From positions 1-12,003 of the forward strand of contig JAUNAE010000080.1 in assembly GCA_030527765.1 (NCBI GenBank): 12,003 nt of DNA, in the 5' to 3' direction. A program made the translations under genes and the position numbers. Below, in pieces: positions 6,423-12,003 of this stretch (position 1 is the first letter of the stretch; the number at the start of each line of letters is the position of its first letter). This DNA is from Eubacteriales bacterium (lineage in GTDB: Bacteria > Bacillota_A > Clostridia > Lachnospirales > Lachnospiraceae). The notes under the pieces were generated by a model. The model searched no databases and was not told the DNA's origin. It saw only the letters and a program-made list of their open reading frames with translations.

Positions 6423-6451
6423 TTGCTTGTGCAATAAGTTTTTCTTATAAC
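6423..6451 (+). promoter_or_regulatory. Predicted promoter of the LysR-family gene
   Basis: TTGCTT (6423-6428) and TATAAC (6446-6451) are 17 bases apart, placing a start near 6458 and a short leader of about 29 bases that includes the ribosome binding site GGAGG (6477-6481). The predicted trpB2 promoter lies back to back with it, with 10 bases between the two -35 boxes, so one bound regulator could affect both. Confidence 0.6.
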
Positions 6452-6486
6452 AACACGAATGGCTGCATTACTTTACGGAGGAACTT

Positions 6487-7380
6487 ATGAATTTTAATCA
6501 GCTGGAATATTTTATACAGGTCGCTGAGTGCTTGAATTTTACGAGAGCCGCAGAGAAGTGTTTTATTTCCCAGACGGCGATGACACAGCAGATCCGGGCG
6601 TTGGAGAAACAGATTGGTGTTCCCTTATTTCTTCGGGACAAACACCATGTGGAACTGACCCCGGCGGGAAGAGTGTATCTGAATGAGGCAAGGCAGATTG
6701 TCGCCCACGGAAGAGATGCTCTTCGTCTGGCAAGACTGGCATCCGACGGGGTGGAAGGAGAAGTCACCATTGGATTTGTCAGTGGTTATGGACAGAGTGA
6801 TTTCACAGAGCCGCTGGGGGATTTTCACAGAACCTATCCGAAGATCAAAATTAATCTCATCCGGGGAAATATGAGTGTTCTTCTGGAAACTCTTAGTCGG
6901 GGAGAATGTGATCTTGTAATGTCCATTGCTCCTTTTAAAAGAGAGTATCCGGATCTGGAACACCGGTATTATAAGAGCTATCCGGTTATGGCAGTTCTTC
7001 CGGGGGATCATGCGCTTGTCCGAAAGAAAAAGATCACTTACCAGGATTTAAAGCAGGAGAAGTTTTTGATGATGGAGCCGGTGGATCGCCCGAAAGACCA
7101 GATGGAGGAATCCCTCCTGATCTATGAGCGAGGAGGATATCTGCCGGATGTGATCGGAGTCGAAGGAGATCCGGAGACATTGTTTCTCATGATTTCTCTG
7201 GGGCTGGGCGTCAGCATCATTCCGGAATACATTACGAGAAGCTATCAGAAAGATCTGTCTCTTGGAATTCTTCCGGTGGTGCAGATGGATGGAACGACAG
7301 AGACGGTGGATGTGGAAGCCTGCTGGAGAGCAGAGAATCCGAATCCTGCGGTGAAGCATCTGCTGGAAGTGCTGTTCTGA
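6487..7380 (+). CDS. LysR-family transcriptional regulator
   Basis: This 297-residue protein has the standard LysR plan: an N-terminal winged helix-turn-helix (about residues 1-62, with NFTRAAEKCFISQTAMTQQI as recognition region, then LEKQIGVPLF and LTPAG), a linker helix, and a co-inducer-binding domain from about residue 91 (EVTIGFVSG) to the end. Length is normal. The start has GGAGG 5 bases upstream. It is divergent from the TrpB2-type gene across a 240-base spacer with both promoters, the usual arrangement for a LysR protein that controls its neighbour and itself. The co-inducer cannot be read from sequence; indole, tryptophan or a related metabolite would fit only by context. The downstream phosphoesterase gene begins 87 bases after the stop and could be read through. 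Confidence 0.93.
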   Translation: MNFNQLEYFIQVAECLNFTRAAEKCFISQTAMTQQIRALEKQIGVPLFLRDKHHVELTPAGRVYLNEARQIVAHGRDALRLARLASDGVEGEVTIGFVSGYGQSDFTEPLGDFHRTYPKIKINLIRGNMSVLLETLSRGECDLVMSIAPFKREYPDLEHRYYKSYPVMAVLPGDHALVRKKKITYQDLKQEKFLMMEPVDRPKDQMEESLLIYERGGYLPDVIGVEGDPETLFLMISLGLGVSIIPEYITRSYQKDLSLGILPVVQMDGTTETVDVEACWRAENPNPAVKHLLEVLF

Positions 7381-7467
7381 GAGAGTGCGTGATTGTCTGT
7401 GTTATTTGGGAGTCGGACTGGTGAAACTGTCTGTGAAGAGGGAGTGGCTGACGAGGAGGATGAAGTG

Positions 7468-8172
7468 ATGCGTGTGCTTGTAATTCCTGATGTGCACTTG
7501 AAACCATGGATGTTTCAGAGAGCAGGGGAACTGTTGAGAAATGGTGTGGCAGAGCAGGCGGTCTGTCTTATGGATCTTCCGGATGACTGGGATCAGAGTT
7601 ATAACATCGATTTGTATATTCAGACGTATGATGCGGCAATTGCTTTTTCCCGGGAATTTTCGAATACCGTCTGGATTTATGGAAACCATGATCTTTCCTA
7701 CTTGTGGGGACAGCTGGAGACCGGATTCAGTAGAGTCTGTGCTCCGACAGTCCGAGCGAAAATGAAGGAACTTGAGAGAACACTTTCTGAAGGAAATTCC
7801 ATGTGCTATCTTCATCGAATCGATCAGGTATTGTTCTCACACGGAGGTTTGCGGGAATCCTTTGTGAAATTTGTCTGCCCCGATTCCTATGATCAGGTGG
7901 ATGAAATGGTGCAGAGGATCAACGATCTTGGCAGTGATGATATGTGGCAGGATGACAGCTGTATCTGGCATCGGCCTCAATATTCCAAAGAAGCCTTGTA
8001 TCGTCCGGAGGAGTTTCTTCAGGTCGTGGGGCACACTCCGGTGGAATCCATTCGAAGAGACTGTAATGTGCTTTCATGTGATGTGTTTTCGACGGATCGA
8101 GGCAGAAGACCCATCGGAACACAGAAGTTTCCGGTGCTTGATACGAAAAGCTGGGAGTATGAGGAATACTAG
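7468..8172 (+). CDS. Calcineurin-like metallophosphoesterase
   Basis: This 234-residue protein carries the binuclear-metal phosphoesterase motifs in order: DVH (8-10), MDLPDD (35-40, in place of the usual GDxxDR), GNHD (72-75), SHGG (124-127) and GHTP (188-191). It should hydrolyse a phosphoester in the cytoplasm; no signal peptide or membrane segment is seen. The substrate could be a phosphoprotein, a dinucleoside polyphosphate or another nucleotide. The start at 7468 has AGGAGG 8 bases upstream and opens with the first beta strand MRVLVIPDVH; an in-frame TTG at 7393 has no ribosome binding site and would add a non-conserved tail. The Gly before the second-motif Asp is replaced by Met, which is unusual, though the metal-ligand Asp is kept. 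It is followed after 10 bases by the ArsC-like gene, so the two are co-translated. Confidence 0.85.
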   Translation: MRVLVIPDVHLKPWMFQRAGELLRNGVAEQAVCLMDLPDDWDQSYNIDLYIQTYDAAIAFSREFSNTVWIYGNHDLSYLWGQLETGFSRVCAPTVRAKMKELERTLSEGNSMCYLHRIDQVLFSHGGLRESFVKFVCPDSYDQVDEMVQRINDLGSDDMWQDDSCIWHRPQYSKEALYRPEEFLQVVGHTPVESIRRDCNVLSCDVFSTDRGRRPIGTQKFPVLDTKSWEYEEY

Positions 8173-8182
8173 GAGGTAGAAG

Positions 8183-8524
8183 ATGAATATTCAGATTTTC
8201 GGCACGAAGAAGTGCAATGACACAAAGAAAGCGGAACGCTTTTTCAAGGAACGAGGCATCAAGTTCCAGTTCATTGATATGAAGGAAAAGGGAATGAGCA
8301 AAGGGGAATTCAATGCGGTTGCTCAGGCAAACGGCGTAATGGAAAATATGGTGAATCCAAACTGCAAGGACAAGGATCTTCTGGCTCTGATTAAATATAT
8401 AGCAGAAGAGGATCGACTGGAAAAAATTCTGGAGAATCCTCAGGTGATCAAGACCCCGGTTGTTCGAAACGGCAGACAGTCGACGATCGGATATCAGCCG
8501 GAAGTCTGGAAAACCTGGAAATAA
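8183..8524 (+). CDS. ArsC/Spx-family thioredoxin-fold protein
   Basis: This 113-residue protein has the ArsC/Spx fold: an opening beta strand MNIQIFGTKKC with a single redox Cys at residue 11, helix, IDMKEKGMSK, and the C-terminal KTPVVRNGRQSTIGYQPEVW that matches the RTP-(I/V)VR and GY-PE-W signatures. Family members are glutathione- or thioredoxin-linked arsenate reductases, or Spx-type regulators of RNA polymerase. The second Cys of Spx (CxxC) is missing (CNDT), so Spx function is unlikely, and arsenic resistance is not supported by context. It is best called an ArsC-family protein of unknown substrate. Its ribosome binding site AGGAGG (8171-8176) overlaps the stop of the phosphoesterase, which points to translational coupling. 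Confidence 0.85.
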   Translation: MNIQIFGTKKCNDTKKAERFFKERGIKFQFIDMKEKGMSKGEFNAVAQANGVMENMVNPNCKDKDLLALIKYIAEEDRLEKILENPQVIKTPVVRNGRQSTIGYQPEVWKTWK

Positions 8525-8546
8525 GTAACTTTTTGGGGGTGTCATT

Positions 8547-9419
8547 TTGAAAAAAATAGTAACTCGAAGCAGATTAAAAAATATTGCCATGAATACGGTG
8601 GGATCTGTGCTTCTGGCATTTGCGGTCTGCGCATTTATCGAACCATTCGGATTAATCATTGGGGGTGCCACAGGTGTGGCAATGGTGATTCATCATCTCT
8701 TTCATGTACCAATGTCCACGGTGCTGTTGGTGCTGAACATTTGTGTTCTGCCGATGTGTGCTCTGGCGGGAGGAAAGAAACTTTTTCTCGGTTCCGTATT
8801 TTCTTCACTTATTTATCCTGTAGCAGTGGGTGTCTTTGAGAGAATTCCGCAGATTACGACGATTGCGGATACTACATGGCTGGCAGCACTCTGCGGTGGA
8901 ATTGTTTCGGGAGTCGGTATCGGTCTTGTGATGAAATCCGGCGGATCTACAGGAGGATTTGATATTCCGGTTCTTGTGCTTCACAAATTTCTGAAGAAGC
9001 CGGTGGGGACGGTTATGAACGTTATGGATTCATGTATTATGATCTGTCAGATTCCGATCTTTGGCCTGAACAGCATCATTTATGGTCTGATTTACACCTT
9101 CCTTATGACAAATGCTATCAATTACATTCTGACGATGGGAGAGGATTGTATCCGTGTAACCATCATCTCCGAAAAATATGAAGAGCTCCGCAGGGAACTG
9201 CTGAAGAATGACTTTGGCCTTGCTATGATTTATGCCGAAGGAGGACTGACTCAGACGAAACTTCTGAAGATCGAAAGTGTCATGAGATCTGTTTCTTACA
9301 GAAAGGTTTCGGAAATTATTGATCAGATTGATCCGGAGGCTTTCGTTACCATCGAAAAAGTAAAGAATGTCCGGGGAAGAGGATATACTATCGAGAGAGT
9401 GGTACTGGAGTTTGAATAA
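8547..9419 (+). CDS. YitT-family integral membrane protein with DUF2179 C-terminal domain
   Basis: This 290-residue protein fits the YitT family. Hydrophobic segments run through about residues 15-200, roughly five or six helices, with the two internal-repeat signatures GGATGVAMV (39-47) and SGGSTGGFDI (131-140). A soluble domain of about 85 residues follows (VTIISEKYEELRRELL to the end), matching DUF2179. Family members are thought to be transporters or membrane regulators, but no substrate is firmly known. The start is taken as TTG at 8547 because GGGGGTG lies 5-6 bases upstream; the first ATG, at residue 15, lacks a clear site. It follows the ArsC-like gene by 22 bases and probably ends that operon. 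No clear T-run terminator follows; the next 165 bases are hairpin-rich. Confidence 0.9.
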   Translation: MKKIVTRSRLKNIAMNTVGSVLLAFAVCAFIEPFGLIIGGATGVAMVIHHLFHVPMSTVLLVLNICVLPMCALAGGKKLFLGSVFSSLIYPVAVGVFERIPQITTIADTTWLAALCGGIVSGVGIGLVMKSGGSTGGFDIPVLVLHKFLKKPVGTVMNVMDSCIMICQIPIFGLNSIIYGLIYTFLMTNAINYILTMGEDCIRVTIISEKYEELRRELLKNDFGLAMIYAEGGLTQTKLLKIESVMRSVSYRKVSEIIDQIDPEAFVTIEKVKNVRGRGYTIERVVLEFE

Positions 9420-9430
9420 GGGAAAGCTGC

Positions 9431-9494
9431 TTCGCAACTGCCGAACTCGCGCGCGAATCTTCTTACGAGATTTGCGTTTTAGAAATTTTCTCGT
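9431..9494. repeat. Hairpin-rich GCGAA-type element between the YitT and DUF362 genes
   Basis: Four overlapping inverted repeats lie here: TTCG/CGAA (9431-9445), the palindrome TCGCGCGCGA (9447-9456), a 9-bp stem CGCGAATCT/AGATTTGCG with one G-T pair (9452-9476), and ACGAGA/TCTCGT (9465-9494). The last two compete for the same bases. None is followed by a good T run. Base composition differs from the flanking AT-rich promoter. It may be a dispersed repeat and may serve as a weak transcription end for the YitT operon. Confidence 0.4.
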
Positions 9495-9495
9495 A

Positions 9496-9525
9496 TTTAC
9501 ATGAAGCAAAGTAACATCGTATAAT
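9496..9525 (+). promoter_or_regulatory. Predicted promoter of the DUF362-threonine aldolase operon
   Basis: TTTACA (9496-9501) and a perfect TATAAT (9520-9525) are 18 bases apart, giving a start near 9532 and a leader of about 53 bases up to the ATG at 9585. The -35 begins 2 bases after the ACGAGA/TCTCGT hairpin. Confidence 0.65.
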
Positions 9526-9584
9526 AAACATCACAGAATCAACATTGAAACTTATGAAAGTAATATGACTGAAGGAGGATTTTT

Positions 9585-10583
9585 ATGGCACAGAAAATTT
9601 TGGCCGGCACAGGCGGCGAGCGCTATATTCCATATGCAGAAAGAACCGGAGAAGAATCCGTAGTATACTTTACCAGAGACTTGTCTCCGGAGGGACTGAA
9701 GGCAATTTTTGATAAAGTCGGTGATAAGCTGAAAGGCAAAGTCGGCATCAAACTTCACACAGGTGAGAAGAACGGTCCGAATATCATTCCGCGTCCATGG
9801 GTAAAAGCTCTCGTGGAAGAACGACTTCCGGAAGCGAATATTGTGGAGACAAACACCTACTATGAGGGTGACCGTTACACAACAGAACAGCACAGAGAGA
9901 CACTCAAAGTGAACGGCTGGACATTCTGCCCGGTGGACATTATGGATGCAGAAGGAACGACTATGTTCCCGGTAAAGGATGGCAAGTGGTTTACAGAAAT
10001 GTCCGTTGGCAAGAACCTTGCAGACTATGATTCCCTGCTTGTTCTGACCCACTTCAAAGGACATACTATGGGTGGTTTCGGCGGTTCCAACAAGAACATC
10101 GGAATCGGCTGCGCAGATGGAAGAATTGGAAAAGCCATGATCCACACAGCAGAAGGATCTGACAATATGTGGTCCATCGCCATGGAAGAACTGATGGAGC
10201 GTATCAGCGAATCCACAAAATCCGTGGTAGATCATTTCGGAGAGCAGATTGTCTATATTAATGTGCTTAGAAACATGTCCGTTTCCTGTGACTGTGAAGG
10301 TTGTGCAGCAGCACCGGTTGTGACTCCGAACATCGGTATTGTTGCATCTACAGATATTCTGGCAGCAGATCAGGCATCGGTCGACCTTGTATACGCCATG
10401 ACCAAAGAACAGCATCATGATCTGGTTGAGCGAATGGAGACACGCCACGGTCTTCGCCAGTTGAGCTATATGAAAGAACTCGGCATGGGAAATAACCGTT
10501 ATCACCTCATCGACATTCAGAACGAAGACAAAGAAATTCTTCCAAAAGAAGCGGTTCGCGATGTCGTACCTTTTGGAGAATAA
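9585..10583 (+). CDS. DUF362 domain-containing protein
   Basis: This 332-residue cytosolic protein matches the DUF362 family, whose members often accompany ferredoxin domains but have no settled function. Family-like stretches include KVGIKLHTGE with a Gly-rich turn, LLVLTHFKGHTMGGFGGSNKNIGIGCA, the Cys cluster C235-x-C237-x2-C240, NIGIVASTDILAADQASVDLV, and a closing GLRQLSYMKELGMGNNRYHLI. The Cys cluster plus the conserved His and Cys residues may hold a metal or iron-sulfur site; no separate 4Fe-4S ferredoxin domain (CxxCxxCxxxCP) is seen. The start has AAGGAGG 7 bases upstream and follows a near-consensus promoter. The threonine aldolase-like gene begins 36 bases after its stop, so the two share a transcript and perhaps a pathway. 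Family call is good; function is unknown. Confidence 0.85.
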   Translation: MAQKILAGTGGERYIPYAERTGEESVVYFTRDLSPEGLKAIFDKVGDKLKGKVGIKLHTGEKNGPNIIPRPWVKALVEERLPEANIVETNTYYEGDRYTTEQHRETLKVNGWTFCPVDIMDAEGTTMFPVKDGKWFTEMSVGKNLADYDSLLVLTHFKGHTMGGFGGSNKNIGIGCADGRIGKAMIHTAEGSDNMWSIAMEELMERISESTKSVVDHFGEQIVYINVLRNMSVSCDCEGCAAAPVVTPNIGIVASTDILAADQASVDLVYAMTKEQHHDLVERMETRHGLRQLSYMKELGMGNNRYHLIDIQNEDKEILPKEAVRDVVPFGE

Positions 10584-10619
10584 GAGATAGACAGACATTG
10601 AAGGGAGTAGTTCAAACCA

Positions 10620-11651
10620 ATGAGTAAGTTGTATTTTGCATCGGATTATCAGGAAGGCGCCCATCCGGAAATTCTCAGCAGACTGTGTGAGACCAATATG
10701 CTGAGAACTCCGGGATATGGAACCGACGAGTTTACGGCTTCTGCGAAAGAGAAGATTCGAAAAGCCTGCGAATGCCCGGAGGCAGCCATCTATTTTCTGG
10801 TGGGAGGAACCCAGACCAATGCCACGGTCATTGATGGTATTCTCACTTCTTATCAGGGAGTTATTGCGGCAGAGAGCGGACATATCAGTCTTCATGAGGC
10901 CGGTGCAGTTGAGTTTGGCGGCCACAAGGTGCTGGAACTGCCACAGACACTCGGCAAGCTTCAGGCAGAGACGGTAAGAAATTTCTGCGAGAAGTTTTAT
11001 CACGATGACAATCATGAGCATATGACGATGCCGGGAATGGTATATATTTCCCAGCCTACCGAGTACGGTACCCTGTATTCTCTGGAGGAGATGACAGCCC
11101 TTCGCGAGGTCTGCGACAAATACGATATGAAACTCTTTGTGGATGGAGCACGTCTTGCTTATGCCCTTGCCAGCGAAGCAAATGATGTGACACTCCCGGA
11201 TATGGCCCGTCTTTGTGATGCTTTCTATATCGGCGGAACAAAATGCGGCTGTCTCTTTGGAGAAGGGGTCGTCCTTCCGAATCCGAAGCTGATCCCGCAT
11301 TTCTTCACGATCATCAAACAGCACGGAGCACTTCTTGCAAAAGGACGCCTTCTCGGACTGCAGTTTGATGCTCTTTTCACAGAAGATCTCTATGACCGTG
11401 TTGGAAAAACAGCTCTTAAGGCAGCCGATCGTCTGAGAGAGATTCTGGTGGAGAAAGGATACAAGCTTGTGTTTGAGAATCCGACCAATCAGGTGTTTGT
11501 GGTACTTGAGAATCAGCAGATGAAGACACTTTCGGAGAAACTGGAGTACAGCTTCTGGGAGCCATACGATGAGAACCACACGATCGTAAGACTGGCGACC
11601 AGCTGGGCAACCACCGAAGAAGATGTCAACGCATTGGAAGAGATTTTGTAA
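10620..11651 (+). CDS. Threonine aldolase-like (beta-eliminating lyase family) PLP enzyme
   Basis: This 343-residue fold-type I PLP enzyme resembles low-specificity L-threonine aldolase, which splits threonine to glycine and acetaldehyde. Motifs: GGTQTNA (62-68, phosphate-binding region), ESGHISLHEAGA with ring-stacking His88, FVDGARLAYAL with Asp175 that pairs with the pyridine nitrogen, and YIGGTKCG with the Schiff-base Lys208. VRLATSWATTEEDV near the C-terminus matches the substrate-carboxylate Arg region. Length is normal for the family. GGGAG lies 12 bases upstream of the ATG, a little far. It is the last gene of the operon with the DUF362 gene and ends at a terminator (11713-11762). Related beta-eliminating lyases such as tryptophanase-like enzymes are less likely because of the short length. 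The exact substrate is not proven by sequence. Confidence 0.88.
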   Translation: MSKLYFASDYQEGAHPEILSRLCETNMLRTPGYGTDEFTASAKEKIRKACECPEAAIYFLVGGTQTNATVIDGILTSYQGVIAAESGHISLHEAGAVEFGGHKVLELPQTLGKLQAETVRNFCEKFYHDDNHEHMTMPGMVYISQPTEYGTLYSLEEMTALREVCDKYDMKLFVDGARLAYALASEANDVTLPDMARLCDAFYIGGTKCGCLFGEGVVLPNPKLIPHFFTIIKQHGALLAKGRLLGLQFDALFTEDLYDRVGKTALKAADRLREILVEKGYKLVFENPTNQVFVVLENQQMKTLSEKLEYSFWEPYDENHTIVRLATSWATTEEDVNALEEIL

Positions 11652-11712
11652 GGATACAGGAAGGCCGAGGCAAGTTTTACTGTACTTAGTTAGAATATTA
11701 TTTTGGTACGAT

Positions 11713-11762
11713 ACTCCCTTTGAGGCAGGTAAACACTTATCTGTTCTTGAAGGGAGTTTTTT
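11713..11762 (+). terminator. Rho-independent terminator after the threonine aldolase-like gene
   Basis: ACTCCCTT (11713-11720) pairs with AAGGGAGT (11750-11757), and the stem extends inward with wobbles and one bulge (TGAGGCAG with CTGTTCTTG). Six T end it (11757-11762). It lies about 60 bases after the stop at 11651; the bases between are AT-rich and show nothing else. Confidence 0.85.
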
Positions 11763-12003
11763 GTAGCAATGATCGGAAACTAAACGGGCACAAAGACCGA
11801 GCGAATACAGATTCGAAGTGACAATAGCGAGGCTTTCGTCAGGACGAACACACTGGCAGTGACGGCGAGCACAAGTCTGAACGCAGGCTACTTCGCAGCC
11901 TGCGTTCATGAGCAAGTAGCGGAAGCGGATTGCGAATGTCCGCTTTATCTCGAAGAGCGAGTTTGTGCAGAGCCGGAACGAATCAGCCGTGTGTGAGGAG
12001 TAG
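11763..12003. other. Gene-free region with a run of six hairpins
   Basis: No coding frame with a ribosome binding site is supported here. Six inverted repeats follow one another: CGAAT/ATTCG (11802-11815), TTCGT/ACGAA (11835-11848), CACT/AGTG (11851-11861), a perfect 12-bp stem TGAACGCAGGCT/AGCCTGCGTTCA with a 7-base loop (11878-11908), AAGCGGA/TCCGCTT with loop TTGCGAATG (11923-11945), and CTCG/CGAG (11949-11961). The fifth matches the layout of 6280-6302. GC content is higher than in other spacers. None ends in a T run, so these are not standard terminators. It could be a mosaic repeat element, a structured RNA, or the leader of a gene beyond the window edge. Confidence 0.5.

Noticed and set aside
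9552..11915. A very long open frame on the - strand (787 codons) opposite the DUF362 and threonine aldolase-like genes
   Set aside because: It is the antisense shadow of two + strand genes that share a reading frame; it is rich in Cys, His and Ser, has no ribosome binding site or family motif, and runs through the terminator.
11763..12003. Possible CRISPR array or attachment site in the hairpin-rich end region
   Set aside because: The hairpins differ in sequence and spacing, with no regular direct repeat, cas gene, integrase or tRNA nearby.

Overview
The window looks like chromosomal DNA of a low-to-mid GC anaerobic Firmicute, most likely a Lachnospiraceae-type gut Clostridium. This is inferred from strong AGGAGG-type ribosome binding sites, the codon use, and the mix of a LacI regulator, a YitT membrane protein, a DUF362 protein and a TrpB2-type enzyme. 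There is no sign of phage, transposase, CRISPR, tRNA or rRNA. I cannot name the species.

Layout, left to right. Positions 3-830 hold the C-terminal part of a LacI/GalR regulator cut by the window edge, followed by a hairpin terminator. Positions 1041-4722 hold a three-gene group on the + strand: a class II glutamine amidotransferase-like protein with an N-terminal catalytic Cys, a glutamate-cysteine ligase of the GCS2/EgtA-like family, and a second, unrelated-looking glutamate-cysteine ligase of the GshA/GshF N-terminal type. It ends at a long bidirectional terminator (4728-4782), shared with the convergent TrpB2-type PLP enzyme (4861-6246, - strand). That enzyme is divergently paired with a LysR regulator (6487-7380); their 240-bp spacer carries a good promoter for each gene and a candidate operator. 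Positions 7468-9419 hold a calcineurin-like phosphoesterase, an ArsC/Spx-fold protein and a YitT-family membrane protein, tightly spaced. After a hairpin-rich spacer and a near-consensus promoter come a DUF362 protein (9585-10583) and a threonine aldolase-like PLP enzyme (10620-11651), ending at a terminator. The last 240 bases hold no gene I can support, but contain a run of six hairpins.

The most interesting unit is 1041-4722. Two distinct gamma-glutamyl ligase families sit in one apparent operon with an Ntn-type amidotransferase whose family relatives include EgtC, the gamma-glutamyl hydrolase of ergothioneine synthesis. No glutathione synthetase (ATP-grasp) and no other ergothioneine gene is present. 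The arrangement suggests making and trimming gamma-glutamyl compounds, possibly gamma-glutamylcysteine or a gamma-glutamyl-protected intermediate. That is inference from family membership.

A second theme is non-coding. GCGAA/TTCGC-rich hairpins recur in the longer spacers (939-970, 6280-6302, 9431-9494, 11802-11961), and two of them share the same loop and arm layout, so they may belong to a dispersed repeat family.
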